Origin: Monocercomonoides exilis | Lineage: Eukaryota; Preaxostyla; Oxymonadida; Polymastigidae | Reading direction: 5' to 3' | DNA: 64,000 bases | NCBI GenBank assembly: GCA_001643675.2 | Contig: LSRY02000018.1 | Span: 62,001 to 126,000, forward strand | Notes under the pieces: generated by a model | Told to the model about the DNA's origin: nothing | Databases searched by the model: none | Seen by the model: only the letters and a program-made list of their open reading frames with translations | Made by a program: the position numbers and the translations under genes | Shown: positions 1-10,695 of the stretch, in pieces | Layout: each line of letters opens with the position of its first letter | How positions within the stretch are numbered: position 1 is the first letter of the stretch

Positions 1-3000
1 AATGAAAATGAAGAAGAATTTGAAGAGGAAGAAGAGTAGGAGGAAGAAGTTTGAGGGGCAGTATGATAAACAGAAAGAGAGCTAATGATTTGAGGGGTAG
101 AAACAGCAGAAGAAGGGAAATGTGATTGAGATGGAGAAATTGAATGAACACGAGGAGAAGAGGAAGAGGAAGAAGAAGAGAAGGAAGAAGAAGGGGTAGA
201 AGAAGAAGAAGAAGAAGAAGAAATGGAAGAAAGATGAGCAATTGGGAGAGAAGAAGCAGATGGAAGAGAAAGAGAAGGAGGAATAAACGAAGAATTAAAT
301 GAAGCTCTTTTTGCATTTGAAAGTTTCAAATTTTGATTATTTGACATTATTTTCATGTCATTTTCAGTTTTCAACGAACTGTCATGTTCTACAATTCTTA
401 TTTTAGCCATTTCATTTCCTTTTTCTAATTCATTATTAACATCATCACCTTTATCATCATCATCATCTTCTTCTTCTTCATCATATAAACCCGAAAAGTT
501 ACCAGAAGAATTTAACTCATCCAAATTCCTGTCATTTTGCTCAGAAATGACAGGCAAATCAGAATTTGACATGAACGAAGGGAAATTCTGTGATGGCGAA
601 GAAATCAATTCTTCTATTCTTCTATTGCCATCTTCTTCTTCATAATCTTCATCAATTTCTTCTTTTCTCCCTTCTTCTTCTTCATATTCTTCCTTCTCCT
701 TCTCCTTCTCTATTTCTTTTTCTTTCTTCTTTTCCTTCTTCCTCTTCCAATTCATCTTATTCATTCCATTCACTTCTGACTCACTTTCTGTATCTGTTGC
801 ATATGTAACATCATCCCCCAACTGCAACACCAAACTGCAATCCTTCTTTAATTGTGCAGATTTTGACATGTCTTGCATGTTTTGATGTTCCTGTTTAGGC
901 ACTGGATACTTCATGTCACCGTCGCTCTCATAGCAGAGCTCGGAATCGTCAGCAGTGTTTTGATGTTCTTGTTTAAGCACTTCATGATTGTTACAATTAT
1001 CATTATCATAACTATTATTATTATTGTCATTAGTTTTATTATTCTTCTCTATGTTCTTATGCAATCCTTTCTTTTTCATAGAATGCATGCTTCTTTTGCC
1101 TGATGGATGATGACTAGAAGAAGAATTAGAAGAAGAAGAAGAAGAAGAATTTAAAGAAGAAGAATTTGAAGAGGAAGAAGAGGCAGAAGAAGCAGAATGA
1201 ACAAGATGATGTGAAATTTGTGTTGTTTTAGGGGAAAACTCATCAGAAGAAGAAGAAGAATTAGAATTATCACAAATATCAGTTGAATATCTTGTTAACG
1301 AAATCACTTGAACATTTAGAACATTATCATTCTTTTCTCCTTTTTCTTCTCTTTCTTCTTCTTTTATTTCTTTCATAATTTGATTGACTTCTCTTTCTTC
1401 CTCTTTCTTTCCTTCTTCTCTTTCTCTTTCTCCTCTTCTTTCTCCTTCTCTTCCTCCTTCTCCCTCTTTCCCATTCCCTTTCCCATTCATCCCCCCACTC
1501 AATGAAGAGCATCTATGAATCGAAGAGAAAGAAGGGTGATTTTTGAGAGAAGGGGCAATTTGAGAAGGAAGAGGAGAGGAAGAAGGAAGAAGAGAAGAAA
1601 GACACAAAGAAGAAGAGGAGAAAATGGATTGACGAGGAGAAAGAGAAGAGGAAGAGGAAGAAGAAGAAGAAGAAGAAGAAGAAGAGGAGGAGGAGGAGGA
1701 GGAAGAAGATGATGATGAAATTGAAGGTAAATAATGAGGTACAGAAGAAGAATGAGAAGAAGAAGAAGAAGAAGAGGAAGAAGAAGAGAAGGAAAGCAAA
1801 GGAAGTTGAGGGGTAGAAGCATAAATTGAACGTTTTTGAATGGAATTTTTGTGTTTGGAATGCAAGTTGTAATGCTGGTGATGATGTTGAGAAGAAGAAG
1901 GAGAAGAAGAAATGTGATGATGTTTATGTGAACGAGTTGAAGGAGAATGAGAATGCGAAACAGAAGAGGAAGAGGAAGAAGAAGAAGAAGAAGAAGAAGA
2001 AGGATGATTATGATGATTATGTTGATGAATGGACAAATGTGATTTGTGATGGTGCAGATGATTCGAGTGATGGCTGCTGATTGATTCGTCGCGTGGAAGA
2101 AGCTGATAACTTTGTGTGTTCTGTCTGGAATGAACAAGAGATGAAGAAATATCACTGAATTCCCCTTCATCCAATTCATCTCCATTATCTTTATTAGAAT
2201 AATCATCATTGTTTTCCTTTTGCAGTGTGTTCATTAAATCATCATTAAAATGATCTGATACTGTTTTGTGTCTATTTTTGTGAATGGAATTGTTAGATGG
2301 CCACAAATGTGCTTTTTCTATACCTTCTCCTTCTTCTTCTTCTTCTTCTCTGTTATCTCTATTATTTTCCCCTCCATCCTCATACTCCCACATCCTCTCC
2401 CTCTCTGCCTCCTCCTTCTCTTTCCCAATCTCTTCCCTTCTCTTCCCCCTCTCCTTCTTCCTCTCCTTTTCTCTCTCCCTCTCCTTCTCCCTCTCCACAT
2501 TCCTCCTCCTCCTCCTCCTCTCCTTCCTCTGCTTCCTCGAAAACCTTCCTCGATGCTGCCTCGTCTCATACTCCTCTGAGCTGCCCTCTCCAAACTCCTC
2601 CAGCAGCGGCAGTGCGAGCTCAGTCTTTGACGGCCGCAGCCTCAGACTCATCCACCTCCTTTCCTCATTCTTCATCTCCTCCACTTTCTGCTGAATACGC
2701 GCCTGCAGCCATTCTGAATGCTCCCTCCCCTCTGGCTCTGACGATGTGATGCCCTCGTTCTCAGACGTCTCTTCACTCAACAGCGGGCCGTAGCTGCCAA
2801 ACTGCTGTGCTCCGGCTGATTCTTCTATCAATTCGTCGTTCTCTTCGGGCCATTGTGCTTCTTCTGACAGCAGAGGAAATTCGTCATCTTCCTCGAAATC
2901 GAATTGATCGGGATCGGAATATGTCGGAGTGGATTGCGGATGAAATGAATCGTCGAGAACGAAGTGGCTGCTTCCTCCAAGCATCATCAGAAGCGCATCT

Positions 3001-3586
3001 CGTTGTCTCTGTTGCTCTTTTTCTCTTTCAGTTTTCGTCAAGTTTGTACGTTCATCAAGATATGGAACTTGTTGTTGGAAAGTATTTGAGAATTCGTTCG
3101 GCTGCATTTGAAAAGTCAACGAACTGGGTGATAGAGGTTGAGTGATACTCAGTCCTGGTGTGTTGTTAACGTATAAGTCCATGATTTGTGAAGGATCTTG
3201 TATGGACGGCGGCTTGACTTGAGACGATATCAATCCGAGAGCAATCGATAAGTTTTCTCGATCCTATAATAAGAAATAGAATATTTATTTTTGTTAAATA
3301 TGAATATCAACGATATTTCAACTTATCAAACCTCAGGCGCAAGAGATGGATTTTGTAGGATTTTTTGAAGAGAATGTGCAATTTTGTTTGCATCCGATAA
3401 ATTTATTTGACCATCATTTTGAATTTTTTGAGGAGAAAGAGAATTTGTTAACTGATTTTCTGTTATATTTTTTACAAATAAATAATTAATCGAAAAACAT
3501 TGTTATACAAAAAATGTAAAATAACATCAAAAACAATTTTTCAAACCGTTCTCTTTCGCCATTTCTGTTAGAGATGGGTTCGACAT
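1..3586 (-). CDS. Disordered Ser-rich protein, 5' part only (runs off left edge)
   Basis: Three exons read on the minus strand: 3586-3547 (ATG at 3586, MSNPSLTEMAKEN), 3459-3332 and 3263 to the edge. The introns at 3460-3546 and 3264-3331 both begin GTTTGA and end AG, and the phases fit (1, then 0). I checked several stretches of exon 3 and found no stop, and no stop was evident to position 1, so the gene continues outside the window. The first 60 residues are Gln/Asn-rich. Next comes an acidic stretch, a Lys/Arg/Glu-rich charged block (about 2310-2530), and then long Ser runs broken by short acidic or hydrophobic patches. I recognise no domain. The Ser/Glu alternation on opposite strands produces many shadow frames, but only this frame joins cleanly to the spliced N-terminus. 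Function unknown. Confidence 0.7.
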
Positions 3587-3762
3587 TTAGTCAAACTGCT
3601 TGCCAAAACTTTCTTCAAATGAGCGAAACTTAAAATATCTCTTTCAAAGATCAATAAGAAAAATAATAAATGTTCAATAAATGAAATAACTTAAAAACAA
3701 GTCCAATGTCAAAGGATATTATATCCATGCAAGTTTCATTGCTCATTTATTAACTTTGCAAA
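3587..3762. promoter_or_regulatory. Short divergent intergenic region (shared promoter candidate)
   Basis: The ATG codons of the minus-strand Ser-rich gene (3586) and the plus-strand glucosidase gene (3763) face away from each other across 176 AT-rich bases. Both 5' ends and both promoters must lie here, or overlap the flanking exons. I see no convincing TATA box or other known element. Confidence 0.4.
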
Positions 3763-6700
3763 ATGATAACCATTATCGTTTTATTTGTCATTCATATGGC
3801 AATCGTTCTTTCTTCATTTATTTTTTTCTTTATTTGGGTTTCTCATAGCATGGATCGTTCCAAATTCGAGAATCCGCAGAATGCATTATTTTATACCAGT
3901 AACAGAGATTTTGAAGGGCTTAAATCACCTTTCATTTTAATTCCTGAAATAACAGTTAACACTGATTCAATTGATGGGAAAATATTTAATCAACGCGATA
4001 ATGTTACATTGCCATATCATATTGATTTTTATATACATGGCATATTTCGCGTTTATCTTCGAGAAAGTGAAGCAGGTTATCGAAGACCTGAACTTGAAAA
4101 TGTCCTCATTAACAAAATTCAAAAGCAGACAATACAAAGTGAAAAGGATGAAGAAAAACAGATAATCACATTTGGGCGTTATAAATTAAGAATACATTTT
4201 GAAAAATTCATATTTGAACTTATTGATCGAAATGAAGTTATAATGGAGATAAATCGACACAAATTGTTTAGTTTTGAACACTTCACAACGGAAATCATAA
4301 ATCAAAATAGAGGAGCAAAATCATTAGGTTTGGAGTTCAGTTTTGTTGGGGCGAAAAGCGTTTATGGATTGCCCGAACATGCATGCTCATTCCGATTGCC
4401 AATGACACGGTTTGATATAAATAATGTTTTCAAAAAAAATTGACTGTACACTATAAATAAATTTTTTATATTTCGATTGTGTCCACATTTTATTGTTTAG
4501 CGGATCAACTGCAACCGCAAAAGAACCAATCCGATTGTGGAATCTGGATGTATTTCAATACGAAACCAATTCCGTATTTCCATTGTACGGAGCTGTTCCC
4601 CTCATCATTGCACTTCCAGAATCTCAGCAAGATGCGAGTCTGAAGCCCAGTCAGCGCGGATCATTCACCGGTGTTTTGTGGCTAAACAGTGCAAACACGT
4701 ATGTTGACTTGAGCGAAGAGATTGAGAAGAAGAAGAGCGAAAGCACTGCTTCTCCCCCTTCAGAATCCGTCCACACAATCCACAGCCATTTCATTAGCGA
4801 GACTGGACTGATGGACTTCGTCGTATTTGCCTCTCCTTCTCTCTCTGAGCTCATCTCCTCGTATCATCTGATGACAGGCGTGCCTGCTTTTCCTCCTCTT
4901 TTTTCACTGGGCTTCCATCAGTGCAAGTGGAACTACGAAGACGAAGCCGACTGTCTGACTGTGATGCAGAAGATGGATGAGGCAGACATACCCTTCGATG
5001 TGCTCTGGCTGGACATTGAGCACACAGACGGGAAGAAGTATTTGACTTGGAATTCGCAGAAGTTTCCCGACCCTGCCAAGATGCAAGAGAAGCTGGCAGC
5101 TACTGGGCGGAAGTTGGTGACGATCATCGACCCCCACATCAAGAAGGAAGACGGGTACCACGTGTACAGCGAGGCAAAAGACAAGGGATTCCTCATCCGC
5201 TCGCCAGGCACACCTTTGGCCTCTCCGAAGGATGGAGCGACATTCGAAGGGCATTGCTGGCCAGGGAATTCAGTGTATCCTGACTTCATGTCTCCTGAAG
5301 TAAAGAAGTGGTGGGCAGGGCTGTTGACTGCGGAGAGGTACAAAGGAGCCACGCCCATCACCCACACGTGGAATGACATGAATGAGCCCACCGTGTTCAA
5401 TCACTATGAGCTGACTATTCCGCGTGATGCAGTCCATTTGGACGGCAGAGAGCATCGCGAAGTGCATAACGCGTTTGGGCTGAACTACGTGATGTCCACA
5501 TACGAAGGTATGCACCAGCGGATGAAGGGCTGCAGATCGTTCATCCTCACCCGCTCGTTCTTTGCCGGCATCCACAGATACGCTTCTGTGTGGACGGGGG
5601 ACAACCAGGCAAAGTGGGAGCACCTGCAGACGGCGGTGCCGATGTTGTTATCGCTTTCCTTGTGTGGAATTCCCCATGTTGGTGCAGATGTTGGAGGATT
5701 CTTCTTCCACCCTTCACCCGAGCTGATGACACGATGGCTGCAGATGGCTGCCTACCAGCCGTTCTTCCGCTCGCATGCCCATTTGGACTCACCCAGAAGA
5801 GAGATCTATTTGTTTGACGAGCCGTGGCGGTCGAGGATGGGGGCAGCGGTGAAGGACAGGTACCAGATCCTGCTCTACCTGTACACGCTGATGGCGCAGA
5901 ATGCAGTGAGCGGGGCGCCTGTGATGCGTCCGCTGTGGATGGACTTCAGCGATATCAACTTGGGATTGAATGAAGAAACGATGTTGGACTCAGCGGGGAC
6001 TACAAGCTTTATGCTGGGAAGAGATCTGTTGGTTGTGCCTGTGACAAAGGAGGGGGCGAAGGAGGTGACGTTTCCACTTCCACTGAGAATGAAGAAGAGA
6101 GAGGGAGATTTTGCTTCTTGTGAGAAGGATAATGCAGAAAAGAAGGAGGGAGATGAGGACAAAGATGAGGATATTCCAGTGAAATGGTTTGATCTGCACA
6201 CATATGCTGAGATCAGCGCTTCTTCTTCCTCTTCTCCTTCTTCCTCTGATTCCAGCTACGAGCTTACAGTTCCTGTGAGCATGGAGTATATTCCTGTGTT
6301 TGTCAGGGGTGGTTCTGTTCTTCCACTTTGGCTGAGAAGCAGAAGATCGTCTTTTCATCAACTAGAAGATCCAATCACACTGCTGGTGGCTCCAGATTAC
6401 AAGGTGTGTGCATGTGGAGAGAGAAAGAAAGGGAGAAAGAGAAAAAAAAGATAGACAGAGAAAGAGAGGAAATGAGAATGAAAACCATTTGTTTTAGTTT
6501 TATGGGATACTTTTTGATTTGTTCAAAAAAGCCTAGCAAATTTTCTTTTGTGTTCTTTTCCCCAATTCTTTACAAATTATTATTATTATTATTATTATTT
6601 TTCTTTTCTTTTCTTTTTTCTATCTTTCTTTCTTTATTATTATTTTTTTCCTTTTTCAATCTTAAATTATCAATTTATTAATTTTATTTCATTATTATTC

Positions 6701-7355
6701 ACCACAGAATTCTGCAGTAGGCCACATCTTTATTGATGATGGACGCACACACGCGTGGGAGCTGATAGGCAACTATCTCTATCGAGAAGTCAAATACACA
6801 CAGACATCTGAAGATGCTGCTGTTATCACGTTCAAAGCAGCTCCACTGCCTTTTGGATTATCTCTTAAGAATGATACATCATCATCATCATCATCTTCTT
6901 CTTCTTCTTCTTCCACTCCACAATCTTCTTCTTCTTCTTTCTCTTCTTCCTCTTCCTCTTCCTCCAAAAGACTCAATCTTCCCACCAGTGACGATATCCT
7001 CTCACTCAAAGAAGACATCCTCAACTCAGCCAAAGCAGCAGCCAAATCAGAAGATCTTTCATCTTTCTTCAATCCACCAGATTTCCCTCCTTCCTCCTCT
7101 TCTTCTTTGCCTCGCATCGTCCATTCAACTTGGGATTCCATTCAGAATAACAGCAGAATCGATGTGGTGAGACTGTTAAATCAGAAGAAAAGCCCGAAAA
7201 ACGTGAAGTTTGTTTCAATGAAGGAAGGGAAGAAAGAGGAGAAAGAAGAGAAAGAGGTGAGGTTTGTGTTTAATGAAGTGTTGAGTGTTGTTGATGTGGT
7301 GATGCCGAAGGAATCGTTGACAAAAGGAGAGTGGGAAATTCATGTCAGTTTCTGA
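3763..7355 (+). CDS. Glucosidase II catalytic alpha subunit (GH31), ER
   Basis: Exons 3763-4409, 4501-6403 and 6708-7355 join in phase to 1,065 residues. Introns start GTTTGA and GTGTGT and end TAG and CAG. The N-terminus is a hydrophobic signal sequence followed by MDRSKF, as in glucosidase II alpha. The GH31 barrel shows WLDIEHTDGKKYLTW near residue 387, the nucleophile motif WNDMNEP near 507, GADVGGFF near 609 and RSHAHLD after it. In the family this subunit trims the two inner glucoses of N-glycans in the ER and feeds the calnexin cycle. The first intron falls just where the family has TRG...YRLYNLDVFQYE, which confirms the splice. Ser-rich and charged insertions near the C-terminus (6215-6255, 6880-6965) are unusual. 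No KDEL-type signal is visible; the soluble alpha subunit normally relies on its beta partner, which is not in this window. Confidence 0.93.
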
Positions 7356-7481
7356 GGAGAAGGAAGAAGAAGAAGAGAAGAATAAAATAAAATAAAATAA
7401 AAAATCTATTTTTTTAAATGAAAAAATGGAAATAAATATCAGAATAAACATACGCTTTTTTTCAATTATTTAACAGAAAAG

Positions 7482-7511
7482 AATGAGATTAAGCTTTCTT
7501 TTAATCTCATT
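7482..7511. repeat. Perfect 11-bp stem-loop followed by a T run
   Basis: AATGAGATTAA at 7482-7492 pairs perfectly with TTAATCTCATT at 7501-7511 across an 8-base loop, and six T follow on the plus strand. It lies 127 bases after the glucosidase stop codon. It could act in 3' end formation of that transcript, but eukaryotic mRNA does not need such a structure and chance in AT-rich DNA is possible. Confidence 0.4.
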
Positions 7512-8019
7512 TTTTTCCAGTTAAATAACACAACATCGCGTGGTGAAATAATCCAATATTGAATTGTTTGTTTGGGTGAGGAAAAAGAAATTTTCATAAA
7601 AAATTCAAAAAAATTGCGTAAAAATGATAAATGTTGTTTTTGTAATTCTTTTGAAGATAAGAAGTTGATCATTTACATTACAAAAAGAAAGAAATGAAAT
7701 GTGATCTTGAAATGAAAAATAAAAAAGGTTTTTAAAAAGAAAAAAAAAATAAAAAGAGGTTACTTATTTTTCATTCTGAAATGAGAATGATGATAAGTTC
7801 AGCTAAGGAAACAGCTCAAGAACAAGAAAGAGACTGAAATGTTAGAACAATCGAAGAAGATGAGTCAAAAAATCAAAAATCAAAATAAAAGAAAATCATT
7901 AAGATTCACATTTGCTTGGAACAAAGCTTTCCAAAAAGAGAGCGAGGAAGAGCTAGTAACAAAGCAATCTTCAAAAAGAAAAAGAAAGAAGCAACATAAT
8001 TTCTTTTTTAGGACCATTT

Positions 8020-8220
8020 CTTCTTCTTCTTCTTCTTCTTCTTCTTCTTCTTCTTCTTTCTTCTTTCTTCTTTCTTCTTTCTTCTTTCTTCTTTCTTCTT
8101 TCTTCTTATTCTTATTCTTATTCTTCTTCTTATTCTTCTTCTTCTTCTTCTTCTTCTTCTTCTTCTTCTTCTTTCTTCTTTCTTCTTTCTTTGTATCTAT
8201 CTTTCTATCTTTCTTTCTTT
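8020..8220. repeat. TTC/TTTC microsatellite
   Basis: A pyrimidine tract of TTC repeats that passes into TTTC and TTATTC variants. It lies between the two convergent genes and ends just beyond the katanin stop. Its TTC unit is the same one that encodes poly-Ser (TCT) or poly-Glu (GAA) elsewhere in the window. Confidence 0.7.
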
Positions 8221-8247
8221 CCTTCCATTTATTAGAAGACTCTCCAA

Positions 8248-10663
8248 TCAGCACCCAAGCGAATCCAGAAGTGCAGACAATGTAGCTGCCTCCACAAACA
8301 CCGGCTGTTTCTCTTTTCTTCTTTCCATAGCCACTCCAAGCATCGTCTTCAGCGACGCATTGATGTCAGCCAGATAGAAATGCGCTGTTTGGCATTGCTC
8401 TTTCCTGAAATAATATTAAAAATATGAAAATATTGTAAAAAGAAAGAAAGAATGAAAAAAACATAAAAGAAAGAGAAAACAATTAATAGAAATTAGTATC
8501 AATTGGAGAAAGTTATTTAATATAATTAACATATTATTTATTTATAAATAAAAAAAAAAATAAAATAAAAATAAAAATAAAAACATTTCATTCCATTCAC
8601 ATATTCATCCAATAAGATACATCTCTTCTTTCTTTTCCCCTCTTTCTCCCCTCTTACTCCCCTCCTCATACTTTTGATCCTGCACATTCACCGGCGTCGC
8701 ATCCCCCTTCACTCCACTCGCTGCCCCAATCTCATTCTCAATCATCTGCCCATACGCCTTCGCCACAATCGCTGTGGTGTGGATGGCTGTAGCTGAGTGC
8801 TGCTCCACTGGGCTCAGCACCAAACTCGACAGACGCGGGAGAAGAAGACAAGCTGCCCCAAACGAATATGCTCCTCCTCCTCCTCCTCCTCCGCTTTTCC
8901 CTTTACTTCTGCCCTTTTTCTGGTTCAGCACTCTTAACACATCCACAACTGCTGCATCGTCTCCACACAATGCAGATGAAGCCATCTTCTTCGCTTCACC
9001 TCCTTCTCCTCCACCTTCTCCACCTTCTCCTTCTCCAATCCCTGCTTCCTCATCCAAATAGCATGCTTCCCCTACACCCACTGCCCCATCGCTGTTCCAC
9101 ACGCTCCTCAACGCAGCAATGTTTGAGTGTCTCAGCTGCAAAGTACGAAGAATGCGCTTATGCGGCTGAAGAAGAAGAGAAAACATGGATGAATCAGAAG
9201 AGCCATCAATTGCATTTGTTGCTTTGCCATTCTCAACAGAAGAAAGAGAAGAAGAAGAAGATGAAGAAGAATACCCCATCAACCTTCCCCCTCCCACAAA
9301 ATGTGTGCTGTCAGCTGGGAAAGAAGACAGCTCTCCCGCCGAATTGTCAATCAGATTCAACAATGACACGCCATCCACATTTGCCACAAACGAGCCAGTT
9401 GAATGAGTCCCTCTGATTGATTCCTTTCCTTCCCCAGCTGCTCTCCTCTCTCTGCTGCTGCTGCTTCTGCCTCCTCTTCCTCCTCTCCCTTCTCCTTTTC
9501 CTCTGCTTCCCCCTCCGTCTCTGCTTCCACTCGATGCCCTCTGTTTCCCCATTGCCGTGTTTCTATTGGAAACAGAAGAAGGTCTGTTGGATTTCAAAGA
9601 AGGAACAGCTGAATGCGAAGAAGACTGCGGAATCTTTCGAATCTCTCCTTTGCTGCTTCGGTCAATAGAGCTGCTACGGGGTCGCTTTGAAGCAGAAGAG
9701 GAAGAAGAAGAAGAGGAAGAGGAAGAAGAAGAAGAAGAAGAGGCAGTTGAATTACTGCGATGGGAAGAGAGAGGAGGAGTGGGAGTGACAGAATGAGAGT
9801 GGGAGAGAGAAGAAGGAAGAGAAGGAGAAGAGGAAGAGGAGGAAGAAGAGGAAGAGGAAGAAGAAATTGAAGCAGAAGCTGTTTTTGGAGGTGTTTTCTT
9901 CGCTGCCTGCTGCAATGATGCTATTTTTGGTGGTGAAGACGAAGGGGAAAGCAATTCGTTCATTCCATTTTGCTTCTCTTTCTCCTTCTCCTTCAACTTC
10001 ATCTTAAACTCCTTAATCTGCTTATCCAAATCTGACATTGACACTTTCTCCTCCTTCTTCGCTTTCTCTTCTCCTTCCATCTCTTTCTTCTTCTTCTGCA
10101 GCTGCCTCTGCAATCTTCTCAGCAAAAGCGGGTTTTTTGGCACGCCATCAGGAAGTTCTACACCTACCTCTGCTGCAAGTTCAAGCACTTCTCTTTGAGA
10201 AGACTGAGAAATGACAGAAGAGGAAGAAGAAGAAGAAGAGGAGGAGGAGGAGGAACGTGATGATGAAGGAGGAGATGGATGAGAATCGTCAATGGAAGAG
10301 AGGGAAGGAGATTGTTGAGCGGATGATGTGTGAATTGAAGAAGTTGAAGGAGAAGAAGAGGAAGAGGAAGAAGAAGAAGAAGGCAAATGAGAAGGAGAAG
10401 CAGTTTTGATAGCTCTTTCAGGCTTTTTTGAGGAAGAATTTTCAGTCTGAGAATTTGCAGTGGCTGCTCGGCCATCTGCTTTGTGTGGTGTGTTAGAGGA
10501 AGAAAATGGTTGTTTTTTTGATGGAGAAGGAGAAGAAGAATGAGAAGAAGAAGAAGAAGAAACAGAAGAAGAGGTATTTGATGTGTCCAAGGAAGAAATG
10601 TGAGATGGAGATGAAGAAGAAGATGAAGTGGAAGAAGAAGAAGAAGAAGAAGAAGAAGAAGAA

Positions 10664-10695
<32 letters not shown>

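Larger units (their letters stand above)
7356..8247. other. 3' intergenic region between convergent genes
   Basis: Gene-free stretch between the stop of the glucosidase gene and the stop of the minus-strand katanin gene. It is AT-rich with AAAAT-type runs at 7381-7402, an 11-bp perfect stem-loop at 7482-7511, and a long TTC/TTTC microsatellite at about 8020-8220. The plus-strand frame at 7839-8285 is Ser/Phe low complexity read from that microsatellite, and I do not call it a gene. Confidence 0.6.

Noticed and set aside
1499-2209. Minus-strand frame of 236 codons (Leu/Ile-rich) and the plus-strand Arg/Lys frames beside it
   Set aside because: These are shadows of the Ser-rich gene: TCT/TTC repeats read out of frame give Leu, Lys, Arg or Glu runs. 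They do not connect to the spliced N-terminus.
7839-8285. Plus-strand frame MLEQSKKMSQK... ending in Ser/Phe runs
   Set aside because: More than half of it is the TTC/TTTC microsatellite, and it overlaps the last katanin exon in antisense. No homologue or splice support.
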